NCBI GenBank assembly: GCA_020160915.1 | Contig: JAIUPK010000002.1 | Coordinates: forward strand, 496,001-560,000 | Length of the DNA: 64,000 bases | Direction: 5' to 3' | Source: Actinomycetota bacterium | Lineage (GTDB): Bacteria; Actinomycetota; Actinomycetes; Actinomycetales; Microbacteriaceae | Shown here: piece by piece, positions 1-9,991 of the stretch | How the letters are laid out: each line of letters opens with the position of its first letter | Numbering within the stretch: the first letter of the stretch is position 1 | Notes under the pieces: model-generated | Database searches by the model: none | Told to the model about the DNA's origin: nothing | The model's input: the letters and a program-made list of their open reading frames with translations, nothing else | Translations under genes and position numbers: made by a program

Positions 1-1
1 C

Positions 2-763
2 AAGGTGCAGATGGCCGGCTTCGACAGCGCGTTCCGGGCGTACATGCAGTTCTGCCTGCAGGGCAGCGACTGCCCGTTCTCCGGCGCCGTCGACACGGCG
101 CTCGGTCAGGCCCGCACGGTGCTCGAGACTGTGGATGCCCAAGGCCTGGTCAACAGCGACGGCCGCGTTCTCGATTCCGCGACCCTCGGCACCGCCATCG
201 CCCTGAACCTCTACTCCGAGGACTACTGGCCGGACATGACGCAGATGTTCGCCGAGCTGAGCACGGGCGACCCCACCCTCGCCTTCGTGAACGCGGACTA
301 CTACAACTCCCGCAACGCCGACGGCAGCTACTCCAGCAACTCGTTCGAGGTCTACACCGCGGCCACGTGCGTCGACGGCGACTTCGCCGACGACCCTGCC
401 ACCACCCTCGATCGTCTCGCCGAGATCGACGCGGCCGCGCCCATCCTCGGCAAGTTCTTCGCCTACGACGACTTCGCCGTGCTCGACACCGCGTGCTCGA
501 ACTGGCCGGTGCCCCGCGCCGACCTGCCGATGAGCTTCGAGGCGAAGGGCGCGCCCCCGATCCTCGTGATCGGCACCACCAACGACCCGGCGACCCCGTA
601 CGCCTGGGCGCAGGCCCTGGCATCCCAGCTGTCGAGCGGCGTCATGATCACGCACAAGGGCGAGGGCCACACCGTCTACAACCAGGGCGTGACCTGCATC
701 GACGACACCGTCGACGCGTTCTTCCTCGACGGTACGGTGCCGGCCTCCGACCCGATGTGCTGA
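2..763 (+). CDS. Alpha/beta hydrolase, TAP-like C-terminal part (partial)
   Basis: The 5' end lies outside the window. The 253 visible codons match the C-terminal half of the secreted tripeptidyl-aminopeptidase-like hydrolases common in actinobacteria. Visible landmarks are a late Asp in NDPATPY (about residue 194 of the visible part) and the catalytic His in GEGHTVYN (about residue 222), which fit the Asp and His of the triad; the nucleophile Ser must lie upstream. Several Cys residues (CLQGSDC, ATC, TACSNW, VTC) suggest disulfides and hence an exported enzyme. The family cleaves N-terminal peptides or small ester and amide substrates; the substrate cannot be told from this piece. The next gene is convergent. 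Confidence 0.8.
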   Translation, partial: KVQMAGFDSAFRAYMQFCLQGSDCPFSGAVDTALGQARTVLETVDAQGLVNSDGRVLDSATLGTAIALNLYSEDYWPDMTQMFAELSTGDPTLAFVNADYYNSRNADGSYSSNSFEVYTAATCVDGDFADDPATTLDRLAEIDAAAPILGKFFAYDDFAVLDTACSNWPVPRADLPMSFEAKGAPPILVIGTTNDPATPYAWAQALASQLSSGVMITHKGEGHTVYNQGVTCIDDTVDAFFLDGTVPASDPMC

Positions 764-788
764 GGGAGGCGCGCAGCTGCTGAGCCCC

Positions 789-1160
789 TCAGGCCAGTTG
801 GCTGAGACAGACGAAGTTGCCTTCGCTGTCGCGGAACCATGCCGTTCGACTCTCACCGCTGTCGAGCACTCCGTCGACGGTCTTCATACCGGGAAAGTCG
901 TACTCCTCGAACGCCAGCCCGGCATCGCGCAACCTGGCCATGTCGGCGGCAAGATCGTCCGAGATCAGGCACATCTGGGTGTTCTGGGCGGTGCCCGCAT
1001 TGGATGTCTCGTAGAGAGCGAAACGACCCGCCGGGCCTACTCGGTACATGAGCATCCCGTCGAGTGTGCCCTCGGGCTCCATCCCTAGCTTGTCGTGGTA
1101 GAAGCCGCGCGCTCTTTCGAGGTCCTGGGCGGGCAGCACGGTATACAGGTCTTGCAACAT
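789..1160 (-). CDS. VOC (glyoxalase/bleomycin resistance) family protein
   Basis: A 123-residue protein with the pattern of a single vicinal-oxygen-chelate module: a beta strand leading to LERARGFYHDKLGM near residues 13-26, a central strand-rich part, and a closing SRTAWFRDSEGNFVCL strand. Such proteins are small metal-dependent dioxygenases, isomerases, or binding proteins for toxic compounds. Metal ligands cannot be assigned confidently, so the reaction is unknown. It is a single gene, convergent with the hydrolase and divergent from the membrane protein after it; its start codon is ATG at 1160. Confidence 0.75.
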   Translation of the reverse strand: MLQDLYTVLPAQDLERARGFYHDKLGMEPEGTLDGMLMYRVGPAGRFALYETSNAGTAQNTQMCLISDDLAADMARLRDAGLAFEEYDFPGMKTVDGVLDSGESRTAWFRDSEGNFVCLSQLA

Positions 1161-1388
1161 CGTCCGACTCCTTGGGGCCGATGGTGTGGTCCGAGTGTGC
1201 GGGAGGGGAATTCGGCGTCATTGAATCGACGCGGATTCCTCTCCACGGTCGTCGGCGGTGCCGACGCGAGGGTAAGTGGCCCCGACTATACGCCGCTGGC
1301 ACGCACCCGGCTAGTGGTCGCCCGCAGGCTCAGCGCGGCCCCGGCGAGCTTTCCCGATGCCTCCCGACCCGCCCGGTACGGTAGCCCC
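1161..1388. other. Intergenic region between divergent genes
   Basis: 228 bases between the VOC gene and the membrane protein that starts at 1389. It must hold both promoters, but I see no convincing -35/-10 pair, operator or RNA. Open frames crossing it lack conserved features. Confidence 0.4.
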
Positions 1389-1883
1389 ATGGGTTTCAGG
1401 CAGTGGATGCACGATCACTTCGTGACCCCGGATGCCGTGTACGGCCTCATCCTGTACTCCGCGCTCATCGGCGGGGTGTCGGACTCGGACAGCAACTCGG
1501 TCGAGGTTCTGATCATCTCGGCGGTGTCGCTGCTGATCTTCTGGGGCGCTCACGTGTTCGCGAGCACTATCGCCACCCACGGCGTCAAGGACGGCAGGGA
1601 GATCACTCTCGGGCAGGCGACGCTGCGCGCGTTCAGCCACTCCTCGGGCATGCTCTACGCGGCCATCTTGCCGTCGCTGCCCCTGATCGTCGGCGCGTTC
1701 GGCCTTGTGTCCACGGATGACGCGGTGAGCTACTCGCTGCTACTCGCCATGATCGTGCTGGGTGTTCTCGGCTACCAGGCCTTCGCCCAGCGCGGAGCGA
1801 AGATGGGCCGGCGCATCTGGGGTGGCATCGGCACGGCGTTCTTCGGCTTCCTCATGATCGTGCTCAATGTCGCCGTGCACTGA
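1389..1883 (+). CDS. Small integral membrane protein, unknown function
   Basis: 164 residues from the ATG at 1389. The frame stays open upstream to 1095, but the extra residues are not protein-like, so the internal ATG is preferred. Hydrophobic stretches near residues 15-55 (two segments), 92-112, 117-137 and 145-163 point to four or five membrane helices. A short cytoplasmic loop holds charged residues (HGVKDGREIT). I do not recognise a named family. It precedes the DUF6350 gene by 27 bases on the same strand and may be cotranscribed with it. Confidence 0.7.
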   Translation: MGFRQWMHDHFVTPDAVYGLILYSALIGGVSDSDSNSVEVLIISAVSLLIFWGAHVFASTIATHGVKDGREITLGQATLRAFSHSSGMLYAAILPSLPLIVGAFGLVSTDDAVSYSLLLAMIVLGVLGYQAFAQRGAKMGRRIWGGIGTAFFGFLMIVLNVAVH

Positions 1884-1910
1884 ACGCCCAGTGATCGACC
1901 CCGGTAGCCG

Positions 1911-3158
1911 ATGAATCGCCGACTCACCGCCCTGTTCGCCGCGTTCGAGGCGCTGCTCGTGGTGGCCATCGGCGTCGGTATCCCACTCGCACCGCTGACG
2001 GTGCTGTGGGGAGCCCAGTTCGGGTTCGGTGTCGACTGGGGTGCATTCTGGCGGGCATCCGTCGACATCTGGCTCATCGGTCACGGCGTCGACGTGACCG
2101 TCACGCTCGACCCGACCACCGCGGCGGCGCTCGGCTACCCCGGCGCCGGTGACCCGTTCACGATCACGATCGCCGCTCTGGGGCTCGGGATGCTCACCCT
2201 CATGCTCGCCGTGCGGGCCGGTCGACGGGTCGCCGAGACCCGCTACCGGGCCCTCGGCCAGATCGTGGCCCTGGCCACATTCGCGCTGCTGTCGTTCGGC
2301 GTGACGTTCTCGAGTCTGCACCCGCTCGCGCGCCCCTCGCTGGTGCAGGGCACCCTGCTGCCGACGCTGGTGTTCGCGATCGGCTTCGTGATCGGTGTTC
2401 GGCTGACCCGCCGGCACGAGGACGACACCTCGACCGGTCGGATCCGGGACTGGATCGCGGGCTGGTCACCGCGTGCCCGGGCCATCGTCGCCACTGGTCT
2501 TCGTGCGGGCGCAACCGCGGCGGCCGGGGTCGTGCTTGCCGCGTCGCTCGCCACGGCCCTTGCCATAGCGATCTCCTACGCGAAGATCATCACGCTCTAC
2601 GAGAGTCTGCACACCGAGGTCGTCGGCGGCTTTACGTTGACCCTCGGCCAGCTCGCGTTCATCCCCAACGTCGTCATCTGGACGGCGAGCTGGCTGGTCG
2701 GCCCCGGTTTCGCGATCGGCACCGGGTCGAATGTCAGCGCGCTCGGCACCCAGCTCGGTCCCATCCCGGCGATCCCGCTTCTCGGCGCCCTACCGACCGG
2801 CAGCTACGCCTTCGGATTCGTGGGGCTCCTCGTGCCCGTGATCGCGGGCTTCCTCGCGGGGGCGCTCGTCGGTCCCGGCGTGCGTCGACGGCTGGGCGCC
2901 GAAGCCAGCGGCAGCGCGGTACTGCTCACCGGGTTGGCCGCGGGGGTTGTCGGTGGGGTCATCCTCGGGATGCTCGCCTGGGCGTCATCCGGAGCGGTCG
3001 GCCCCGGGCGGCTCGCCCACGTCGGGCCCGACCCCTGGGCGGTGGGCGGATTCGCGGCGCTCGAGTTCGCGCTCGCGACGACCATCGGTCTCGCGGCGAG
3101 CCTGCGCCGCGCCCGTGCGACCCAGCCCACGCCGGGCGCGACCACGACCCGACGATAG
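1911..3158 (+). CDS. DUF6350 (PerM-like) integral membrane protein
   Basis: 415 residues with about nine or ten hydrophobic helices spread along the length, few large loops, and a basic C-terminal tail. It resembles the actinobacterial DUF6350 family, often labelled cell-division protein PerM, which typically sits directly upstream of purN as it does here (10 bases away). In mycobacteria PerM is linked to cell division and persistence under stress; that role is known only for the family and is not shown by this sequence. The spacing suggests one transcript with purN-purH. Confidence 0.7.
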   Translation: MNRRLTALFAAFEALLVVAIGVGIPLAPLTVLWGAQFGFGVDWGAFWRASVDIWLIGHGVDVTVTLDPTTAAALGYPGAGDPFTITIAALGLGMLTLMLAVRAGRRVAETRYRALGQIVALATFALLSFGVTFSSLHPLARPSLVQGTLLPTLVFAIGFVIGVRLTRRHEDDTSTGRIRDWIAGWSPRARAIVATGLRAGATAAAGVVLAASLATALAIAISYAKIITLYESLHTEVVGGFTLTLGQLAFIPNVVIWTASWLVGPGFAIGTGSNVSALGTQLGPIPAIPLLGALPTGSYAFGFVGLLVPVIAGFLAGALVGPGVRRRLGAEASGSAVLLTGLAAGVVGGVILGMLAWASSGAVGPGRLAHVGPDPWAVGGFAALEFALATTIGLAASLRRARATQPTPGATTTRR

Positions 3159-3167
3159 GCTGTCGGG

Positions 3168-3752
3168 GTGCTGTCACTCGTGGTGCTGATCTCGGGGGGC
3201 GGGTCCAACCTCCGGGCCCTGCTCGAAGCCTCGGAGGACGCCGAGTTCCCCGCCCGCGTCGTCGCCGTCGGAGCCGATCGACCGGCCGACGGGTTCGAGC
3301 ACGCCGAACACTTCGGGGTCCCCACCTTCTCGGTCGCGCTGTCGGCCTTCGACGATCGTGACGCCTGGGGCGATGCGCTGCTCGAGCAGGTGCGCGTCTG
3401 GCAGCCCGACCTCGTGGTGCTCAGCGGATTCATGAAGCTTCTTCCGCCGCGAGTGGTCGCGGCGCTCGCGCCCAACCTGATCAACACGCATCCGGCCTAC
3501 CTGCCCGAATTCCCGGGCGCTCACGCGGTGCGTGACGCGATCGCCGCCGGGGTGACCGAGACCGGCGCGAGTGTGATCGTCGTCGATAACGGCGTTGACA
3601 GCGGGCCGATCATCGCCCAGGAGCGCATCCCCGTGCTGCCCGGCGACACCGAGACTGAATTGCACGAGCGCATCAAGCCCGTCGAACGCCGCCTGCTCGT
3701 GCAGGCGATCCTCGACATCGCCAATGGCCACATCGACCTGAAGGAGCTCTAA
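3168..3752 (+). CDS. purN: Phosphoribosylglycinamide formyltransferase
   Basis: 194 residues, normal length for PurN, which transfers the formyl group of 10-formyl-THF to GAR in step 3 of purine synthesis. The N-terminal ISGGGSNL (8-15) binds the phosphate of GAR. The catalytic residues are all present: Asn106 and His108 in INTHP, and Asp144 in DNGVDSGPI. The start is GTG at 3168. The stop TAA abuts the GTG of purH with no gap, so translation is probably coupled. Confidence 0.95.
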   Translation: MLSLVVLISGGGSNLRALLEASEDAEFPARVVAVGADRPADGFEHAEHFGVPTFSVALSAFDDRDAWGDALLEQVRVWQPDLVVLSGFMKLLPPRVVAALAPNLINTHPAYLPEFPGAHAVRDAIAAGVTETGASVIVVDNGVDSGPIIAQERIPVLPGDTETELHERIKPVERRLLVQAILDIANGHIDLKEL

Positions 3753-5384
3753 GTGTCAGGCCCGAGTCACGACCCGTCCGACTACCGCGAGCGCGATGCG
3801 ATTCCGATCCGTCGCGCCCTCGTCTCCGTGAGCGACAAGACCGGACTGGTCGAACTGGCCACCGCGCTCGCCGCAGCGGGCGTCGAGATCGTGTCGACCG
3901 GGTCGACGGCGAAGACGATCCGGGATGCCGCGATCCCCGTCACCGAGGTGGCCGAGGTCACCGGCTTCCCCGAGTCCCTCGACGGCCGCGTGCGCACGCT
4001 GCATCCGGCGATCCACGCGGGCCTCCTCGCTGACCTGCGACTCGCCTCGCACGAGTCCGAACTCGCCGAGCTCGGCATTGCGCCCTTCGAGCTCGTGGTG
4101 TCGAACCTGTACCCGTTCGTCGAGACCGTGGCATCCGGTGCCGCTGTGAACGACGTGATCGAGCAGATCGACATCGGTGGACCGGCGCTGGTGCGCGCCT
4201 CAGCCAAGAACCACGCGAATGTTGCGATCGTGACATCCCCGTCTTCGTACCCGCAGGTGCTCAAGGCGCTGACCCTCGGCGGCACGACCCTCGCGCAGCG
4301 TCAGCGTCTGGCGGGGGAGGCGTTCGCGCACACGGCGGCGTACGACACCGCGGTGGCGGCGTACTTCGCGGCCAGCGTCGGCATCAAGCCGCCGGTGGTC
4401 GAGCCCCCGGTCGCTGAGGCACTCGAAGCGACCTTCCCCCAGACCCTCACCTACGAGGTCGAGCTCTCAACCGGCCTGCGCTACGGCGAGAACTCCCACC
4501 AGCAAGCGGCGCTCTACGTCGAGCCCGCCGGCCGCGGCATCGCCCAGGCCACCCAGCTGCAGGGCAAGGAGATGTCGTACAACAACTACGTCGACGCCGA
4601 TGCCGCCCTGCGCGCCGCGTACGACTTCGACGAACCCGCGGTGGCGATCATCAAGCACGCCAACCCCTGCGGCATCGCGGTGGCGCGCGGCACGGGCGAT
4701 CCGATCGCCTCGGCGCACGCCCGCGCGCACGCGTGCGACCCGGTCTCCGCCTACGGCGGCGTCATTGCGGCCAACCGCACCCTCACACTCGAGGCCGCGG
4801 AGTCGATCAAGGACATCTTCACCGAGGTGATCGTCGCGCCCGCATTCGAGCCGGCAGCGCTCGAGCTACTCGCATCGAAGAAGAACCTGCGGCTGCTGCA
4901 ACTGCCCGCGGGCTACGGTCGCTCCGACACCGAGTTCCGCCAGATCTCGGGCGGTGCGCTCGTGCAGACCCCCGACACCTACGTCGACTTCAGCTCGGAT
5001 GCCTGGACTCTCGTCGCGGGACCGGAAGCCGACGACGCCACCCGCGCCGACCTCGAGTTCGCGTGGCGGGCGGTGCGCGCCGTGAAGTCGAACGCGATCC
5101 TGCTGGCGAAGGACGGAGCATCCGTCGGGGTGGGTATGGGCCAGGTCAACCGCGTCGACTCGTGCGGCCTCGCTGTCTCGCGGGCGGCCGACCGCGCGAT
5201 CGGATCGGTCGCGGCGAGCGACGCATTCTTCCCGTTCGCCGACGGGCTGGAGATCCTGCTCGAGGCGGGCGTGCGCGCGATCGTGCAGCCCGGCGGTTCG
5301 ATCCGCGACGAGGAGGTCATCGCCGCCGCGCAGGATGCGGGCGCCACGATGTACTTCACGGGCGAGCGGCACTTCTTCCACTGA
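3753..5384 (+). CDS. purH: Bifunctional AICAR transformylase/IMP cyclohydrolase
   Basis: 543 residues, close to the usual 520-530. The N-terminal third is the MGS-like IMP cyclohydrolase domain ([12 protein letters not shown], then TLHPAIHAG). The rest is AICAR transformylase, with [23 protein letters not shown] (His of the Lys-His-Ala-Asn active site) and the closing [10 protein letters not shown]. Together they carry out the last two steps to IMP. The start is GTG at 3753, immediately after the purN stop. The enzyme uses 10-formyl-THF, the same pool served by glyA, folD and purU elsewhere in the window. Confidence 0.96.
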   Translation: MSGPSHDPSDYRERDAIPIRRALVSVSDKTGLVELATALAAAGVEIVSTGSTAKTIRDAAIPVTEVAEVTGFPESLDGRVRTLHPAIHAGLLADLRLASHESELAELGIAPFELVVSNLYPFVETVASGAAVNDVIEQIDIGGPALVRASAKNHANVAIVTSPSSYPQVLKALTLGGTTLAQRQRLAGEAFAHTAAYDTAVAAYFAASVGIKPPVVEPPVAEALEATFPQTLTYEVELSTGLRYGENSHQQAALYVEPAGRGIAQATQLQGKEMSYNNYVDADAALRAAYDFDEPAVAIIKHANPCGIAVARGTGDPIASAHARAHACDPVSAYGGVIAANRTLTLEAAESIKDIFTEVIVAPAFEPAALELLASKKNLRLLQLPAGYGRSDTEFRQISGGALVQTPDTYVDFSSDAWTLVAGPEADDATRADLEFAWRAVRAVKSNAILLAKDGASVGVGMGQVNRVDSCGLAVSRAADRAIGSVAASDAFFPFADGLEILLEAGVRAIVQPGGSIRDEEVIAAAQDAGATMYFTGERHFFH

Positions 5385-5390
5385 CGTCGG

Positions 5391-5428
5391 CCGGGTCTCG
5401 ACAGGCTCGACCACCGGGTCTCGACTAG
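5391..5428. repeat. Palindromic repeat, family B, downstream of purH
   Basis: GGGTCTCGACAGGCTCGACC followed by a second partial copy, CGGGTCTCGACTA. The core TCGACAGGCTCGA pairs with the inverse form TCGAGCCTGTCGA found at 51406, 53749 and 55010. It starts 6 bases after the purH stop and could serve as a transcription end or mRNA-stabilising hairpin. Confidence 0.65.
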
Positions 5429-5534
5429 CGGTCGCCTTGCCATGCCCGAACACGAGGCATAGTCTGTAAGGCTGCCCGGGCGGCCCACCGGCACCCGCGC
5501 AGCTCCCCACAGCCCTGCGACCCAGGAATTCACC

Positions 5535-7337
5535 ATGTCTGCACCAACTGCCGAACCCGGCCGCGCTGAAACCGTCGGAACCTTCGCGGCAATCCGACGG
5601 CTCTACCCGTACGCGAAACCGGCCATGCCGCGCATCTACCTCGGGATGGTGTCGGCCATGCTCGCCGGGCTCGTGGCGCTGCTGATTCCGCAGGTGCTCA
5701 AGTCCCTCGTCGACGGACCACTGCAGTCGGGCGACCAGGCGCAGATCTGGCCGGCGTTCCTCGTGGTGCTCGGGCTGGGCATCCTCGAGGCGATCATGAT
5801 CGCGCTCCGTCGGTTCTGGGTGCTGACCCCGGGAACCCACATCGAGGCGCGGATGCGCAACGCGCTCTACATGAAGCTCCAGACCCTGCCGGTGAGCTTC
5901 CACGATCGCTGGCCCAGCGGGCAGCTGCTGTCGCGAGCCGTGAGCGACCTGAACCTGATCCGCCGCTGGATCTCGTTCGGACTCGTGCTGCTGGTCGTCA
6001 ACGTGCTGACGATCCTCGTGGGCTTCGCCTTCCTCGTGAACATCTCGTGGATCCTCGGTGTGCTGTTCATCGTGTGCTCGATCCCGCTCTGGATCTACGG
6101 TTACCTGTTCGAGAAGCGCTACTCGATCGTCGCCCGCCGCAGTCAGGATCAGGCCGGAGACCTCGCGACGACCGTCGAGGAGTCGGTTCACGGCATCCGG
6201 GTGCTGAAGGCGTTCGGGCGCGGCAAGCACGCGCTCGAGAACTTCGCCACCCAGGCGGAGGAACTGCGCGGCACCGAGATCGAGAAGGCCAAGGCGATCG
6301 CCGGCATCTGGCTGTGGCTGCTGCTCGTGCCCGACGTGACCTTCGCTCTTGCCCTGCTCGGCGGGGTGTGGCTGACCGCGACGGGGCAGATCACCGCGGG
6401 TGACCTCGTGGCGTTCTTCGCCACCGCGACGGTGCTGCGATTCCCGGTGGAGTCGATCGGCTTCCTGCTGTCGATGACCTTCGACACGCGCACGGCCGCC
6501 GACCGCTTCTTCGAAGTGATGGATGCGCCGAACACGATCGTCGACCCGGAGCATCCGAAGACCATCGAGCACCCCGAGGGGCGCTTGGTGTTCTCCGACG
6601 TGCACTTCCGCTACCCGGACTCGCCCGAGCGCGTGCCCGACCTGGTCAACGGTGTCTCGCTCGCGATCGAGCCCGGCGAGACCATGGCACTGGTCGGGCT
6701 CACCGGCTCGGGCAAGTCGACGCTGACGGCCCTCACGACGCGCCTCTACGACATCGACAGCGGGTCGATCGCCGTCGACGGCGTCGACATCCGCGATCTC
6801 ACTCTCGGCGAACTGCGCACGCACATCGCGATGGCCTTCGAAGACGCGACGCTGTTCTCGGCAACCGTGCGCGACAACGTGCTCCTCGGTCGACCGGATG
6901 CCACGGAAGCCGATCTGGCGGAGGCCCTCGACATCGCGCAGGCCGCCTTCGTGCACGAGCTGCCCGACGGCCTGGACACCGCAGTGGGGGAGGAGGGCCT
7001 CAGCCTCAGCGGCGGACAGCGCCAGCGGCTCGCCCTCGCCCGGGCGGTGGCCGCGAAGCCCTCGATACTTGTGCTCGACGACCCGCTCTCGGCGCTCGAC
7101 GTCGACACCGAGGCCCTCGTCGAGGCCGCGCTTCGCAGGGTGCTCGCCAGCACCACAGCGCTCATCGTTGCGCACCGCCCATCGACGGTGATGCTCGCCG
7201 ACCGTGTCGCCCTGCTGGAGGACGGCCGGGTCACCGCCGTCGGCGCCCACTCCGAGTTGCTCGCGTCGAGCGAGCACTACCGATTCGTCATCTCGTCGCT
7301 GGAGGACGAGCAGCGCAGGGAAAGGGCTCAGGCATGA
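5535..7337 (+). CDS. ABC exporter half-transporter, first of a pair
   Basis: 600 residues in the layout of a fused membrane/ATPase exporter: six-helix transmembrane domain (about 30-320), then a nucleotide-binding domain with Walker [10 protein letters not shown] (about 385-393), signature [14 protein letters not shown], Walker B ILVLDDP and the H-loop IVAHRPST. The Walker B has Asp-Pro (DDP) where a catalytic Glu is usual, which marks this as the degenerate-site subunit of a heterodimer. It overlaps its partner by 4 bases (ATGA). The substrate is unknown; the family exports drugs, lipids or peptides. The start is the ATG at 5535. Confidence 0.9.
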   Translation: MSAPTAEPGRAETVGTFAAIRRLYPYAKPAMPRIYLGMVSAMLAGLVALLIPQVLKSLVDGPLQSGDQAQIWPAFLVVLGLGILEAIMIALRRFWVLTPGTHIEARMRNALYMKLQTLPVSFHDRWPSGQLLSRAVSDLNLIRRWISFGLVLLVVNVLTILVGFAFLVNISWILGVLFIVCSIPLWIYGYLFEKRYSIVARRSQDQAGDLATTVEESVHGIRVLKAFGRGKHALENFATQAEELRGTEIEKAKAIAGIWLWLLLVPDVTFALALLGGVWLTATGQITAGDLVAFFATATVLRFPVESIGFLLSMTFDTRTAADRFFEVMDAPNTIVDPEHPKTIEHPEGRLVFSDVHFRYPDSPERVPDLVNGVSLAIEPGETMALVGLTGSGKSTLTALTTRLYDIDSGSIAVDGVDIRDLTLGELRTHIAMAFEDATLFSATVRDNVLLGRPDATEADLAEALDIAQAAFVHELPDGLDTAVGEEGLSLSGGQRQRLALARAVAAKPSILVLDDPLSALDVDTEALVEAALRRVLASTTALIVAHRPSTVMLADRVALLEDGRVTAVGAHSELLASSEHYRFVISSLEDEQRRERAQA

Positions 7338-9139
7338 GCGTATCCGGTGTCGGTGGCGAGGAGCGCACCGACTACAGCAAGGCCGAGAGCCGGCAGATCC
7401 GGCAGCGGTCGTTGCGGCTGCTCGGCTCGCTCGTGCTGCCGGTGCGGGCCCGCGTCATCCTGACCATGGTCGTCGTCGTCGTGTCGACGGCGGCGCAGGT
7501 GGCCGGTCCCCTGTTCATCGCGTACGGCATCGATACGGGGCTGCCCGCGCTGCTGAACCAGAACTGGATGCCACTCGCCGGCGCCGTCACGGCCTACCTC
7601 GCGGCGGGCATCCTCGGGGCGGCCCTCATCGCCTGGTACACGGTGCTGACGGCTCGCATCAGCCAGGCGATCCTGTTCGACCTGCGCAAGCGCGTGTTCC
7701 TGCACACCCAGCGGTTGTCGCTCGAGTTCCACGAGAGCTACACCTCGGGTCGCATCATCGCGCGGCAGACCAGCGACCTCGACGCGATCCGGGAGCTGCT
7801 CGACTCGGGTATCAACCAGCTGGTGCAGGGCCTTCTCTACATGGTGTTCATCGCGATCGCCATGTTCACCCTCGATGGCCTGAGCGGACTCATCCTGGTG
7901 GCCTCGCTCGTTCCGCTTCTGCTGCTCACCCGGTGGTTCCAGGTGCGCTCGCAGCGGTTCTTCCGCACCACGCGTACGGCTTCGGCGACGCTCATCGTGA
8001 AGTTCGTCGAGACGATGACGGGCATCCGCGCGGTCAAGGCGTTCCGTACCGAGGAGAGCAACCGCACGGTGTTCGGCAGCCTCGTGGAGACCTACCGGCG
8101 CACCAATCAGCGCGTCATCCAGCTCTTCGGCGTCTTCGACCCCGGGCTCGTGCTCATCGGCAACGTGACGCTCGCCGTGATCCTGCTCGTGGGCGGACTT
8201 CGCGTCGCGACCGGCGGCATCGCCATCGGCGTGCTGCTCGCGGCGCTGCTCTACGCGCGCCAGTTCTTCGCGCCCGCGCAGGAGATGGCGATGTTCTACA
8301 ACTCCTATCAGTCGGCGGCGGCCGCCCTGGAGAAGATCTCGGGAGTGCTCGAGGAACAGCCGAGTGTGCCCGACCCCACCAAGCCCGTCGACCTGCTGAA
8401 GGCGCAGGGTCGGGTGACCTTCGATGCCGTGACCTTCTCCTACAAAGACGACCGGGTCGTGCTGCCGAACCTCGAGCTCGAGATTCCGGCCGGCCAGACG
8501 ATCGCCCTGGTCGGCACCACGGGGGCGGGCAAGTCGACTCTCGCCAAGCTGATCTCGCGTTTCTACGACCCGACCGAGGGGGCGGTGCGCCTCGACGGCG
8601 TCGACCTGCGCAGCCTGCACCCCAAAGACCTCCGCCGCGCGATCGTGATGGTCACCCAGGAGGCATACCTGTTCTCCGGCACGGTCGCCGACAACATCGC
8701 CCTCGGCAAACCGGATGCCACGCGCACCGAGATCATCGCGGCCGCCAAGGCCGTGGGCGCTCACGAGTTCATCGAGTCACTGCCTGCCGGGTACGACACC
8801 GATGTGAACAAGCGCGGCGGACGGGTCAGCGCCGGCCAGCGTCAGCTCCTGTCGTTTGCGCGCGCATTCATCGCCGACCCGGTGGTGCTGATCCTCGACG
8901 AGGCGACCGCATCGCTCGACATCCCCAGCGAGCGCCTGGTGCAGGAGGGGCTGCAGACCCTCCTCGCCGATCGCACGGCCGTGATCATCGCGCACCGCCT
9001 GTCGACTGTGGCGATTGCCGACCGGGTGCTCGTGATGGAGCACGGCCAGATCGTCGAGGACGGAACGCCACGCGAACTCATCGCCGGCACGGGCCGGTTC
9101 GCGCAACTGCATGCGGCGTGGCGGGATTCGCTGGTGTAG
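7334..9139 (+). CDS. ABC exporter half-transporter, second of a pair
   Basis: 601 residues, again six membrane helices followed by an ATPase domain. Walker A is GTTGAGKST near residue 396 and Walker B is [12 protein letters not shown], with the catalytic Glu that its partner lacks. The signature is the altered [15 protein letters not shown], with RVSAGQ instead of LSGGQ, as in many heterodimeric exporters. The H-loop IIAHRLST is intact. The two subunits therefore supply one canonical and one degenerate ATP site between them. The gene overlaps the preceding stop by 4 bases, so it is translationally coupled. Confidence 0.9.
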   Translation: MSVSGVGGEERTDYSKAESRQIRQRSLRLLGSLVLPVRARVILTMVVVVVSTAAQVAGPLFIAYGIDTGLPALLNQNWMPLAGAVTAYLAAGILGAALIAWYTVLTARISQAILFDLRKRVFLHTQRLSLEFHESYTSGRIIARQTSDLDAIRELLDSGINQLVQGLLYMVFIAIAMFTLDGLSGLILVASLVPLLLLTRWFQVRSQRFFRTTRTASATLIVKFVETMTGIRAVKAFRTEESNRTVFGSLVETYRRTNQRVIQLFGVFDPGLVLIGNVTLAVILLVGGLRVATGGIAIGVLLAALLYARQFFAPAQEMAMFYNSYQSAAAALEKISGVLEEQPSVPDPTKPVDLLKAQGRVTFDAVTFSYKDDRVVLPNLELEIPAGQTIALVGTTGAGKSTLAKLISRFYDPTEGAVRLDGVDLRSLHPKDLRRAIVMVTQEAYLFSGTVADNIALGKPDATRTEIIAAAKAVGAHEFIESLPAGYDTDVNKRGGRVSAGQRQLLSFARAFIADPVVLILDEATASLDIPSERLVQEGLQTLLADRTAVIIAHRLSTVAIADRVLVMEHGQIVEDGTPRELIAGTGRFAQLHAAWRDSLV

Positions 9140-9148
9140 AAAGGCGAC

Positions 9149-9604
9149 ATGGCAACCATCACCCCGTTCCTCTGGCTCAACCACCCCATTGACGAGGTGA
9201 TTGCCTACTACTCGTCGGTCTTCGACGGGGTGCACGTCGACGACGAGCAGCGGATGCCTGACGGCTCGCTGCTCACGGCGACCATCACGCTCGCCGGTCA
9301 GCGCGTCGGCTTGCTGAGCGGTGGGCAGGAACCCCCGTCGGAGGCGTTCTCGCTCATGGTGTCGGTGGAGACCCAGGACGAGGTCGACCACTACTGGAAC
9401 GCGCTCACCGCGGACGGCGGCGAGGAGTCCCAGTGCGGCTGGCTGAAGGACAAGTACGGCATCTCCTGGCAGATCATCCCCACCGCGCTGGGCCGTCTGC
9501 TCGGTGACCCAGACAGTGCGCGGGCCGGCCGAGCAATGCAGGCGATGTTCGCCATGCGCAGGATCGTCATCGCCGACCTGGAGGCTGCCGCTGCCGCGGG
9601 TTGA
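9149..9604 (+). CDS. PhnB-like VOC protein
   Basis: 151 residues opening with ITPFLWLNHPIDEVIAYYSS, the hallmark of the PhnB / 3-dmu-9 group of VOC proteins, and holding the late DKYGISWQIIP motif at about residues 107-117. Family members are structurally defined but mostly lack a known substrate. The gene follows the exporter by 9 bases and may be its last cistron. The final six codons are GCT/GCC/GCG Ala repeats plus Gly, and its TGA stop lies inside the GTTGAGTAG arm of the palindromic repeat that follows. Confidence 0.8.
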   Translation: MATITPFLWLNHPIDEVIAYYSSVFDGVHVDDEQRMPDGSLLTATITLAGQRVGLLSGGQEPPSEAFSLMVSVETQDEVDHYWNALTADGGEESQCGWLKDKYGISWQIIPTALGRLLGDPDSARAGRAMQAMFAMRRIVIADLEAAAAAG

Positions 9605-9673
9605 GTAGCCGCGAAGCGGCGTATCGAAACCGCGCCCCGTGGATTTCGATACGCACTTCGCGCTACTCAATCA
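9600..9673. repeat. Palindromic repeat, family A, between convergent genes
   Basis: The left end reads GTTGAGTAGCCGCG...CGTATCGAAAC and the right end is its inverse, TTTCGATACG...GCTACTCAATC, so the element can fold into a long hairpin with an inner CCGCGAAGCGG stem. It fills the whole gap between two convergent genes and contains the stop codons of both (TGA at 9602-9604 on plus; TCA at 9671-9673, TGA on minus). It probably acts as a bidirectional terminator. Confidence 0.75.
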
Positions 9674-9991
9674 GCGAGCGGGGTCGTACCGCGCCACCAC
9701 GAGGTCGACGCGGTGCACCCCGTCGCGGCTCCACTTCAGCGGGGTTCCCTCCGCCCGGAAGTACTCCAGCGCCCGGGCCTCATGATCGATCGCCGGATGC
9801 CCGCTCGAGCGCACCACGCGCCACCAGGGCACATCCGAGCCGTAGTGCGACATGACCTGCCCCACCGCGCGGGCGGCCCGGGATCCGAGGGCTGCCGCGA
9901 CATCCCCGTAGGTCATCACGCGACCGGGCGGGATCGAGGCGACGACGTCGAGAACTCGACTGATGAAGTCGGCGCCGGGCTGCTGGGACAC
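9671..9991 (-). CDS. Alkyltransferase-like (ATL) DNA-binding protein
   Basis: 106 residues matching the C-terminal DNA-binding domain of O6-alkylguanine-DNA alkyltransferase: PPGRVMTYGDVAAALG (21-36) with the helix-turn-helix, and the Arg-finger region RAARAVGQVM. The active-site PCHRV is replaced by PWWRV (55-59), so Trp56 stands where the acceptor Cys would be. Known ATL proteins bind O6-alkylguanine without repairing it and hand it to nucleotide excision repair. The GTG start overlaps the upstream acetyltransferase stop by one base, so both are read as one unit. Confidence 0.85.
   Translation of the reverse strand: MSQQPGADFISRVLDVVASIPPGRVMTYGDVAAALGSRAARAVGQVMSHYGSDVPWWRVVRSSGHPAIDHEARALEYFRAEGTPLKWSRDGVHRVDLVVARYDPAR

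Noticed and set aside
4866-7277. Very long minus-strand open frame (about 800 codons) opposite purH and the first ABC exporter
   Set aside because: It has a His/Glu/Arg/Gly-rich composition typical of antisense frames in high-GC DNA and no domain. The plus-strand genes are unmistakable.
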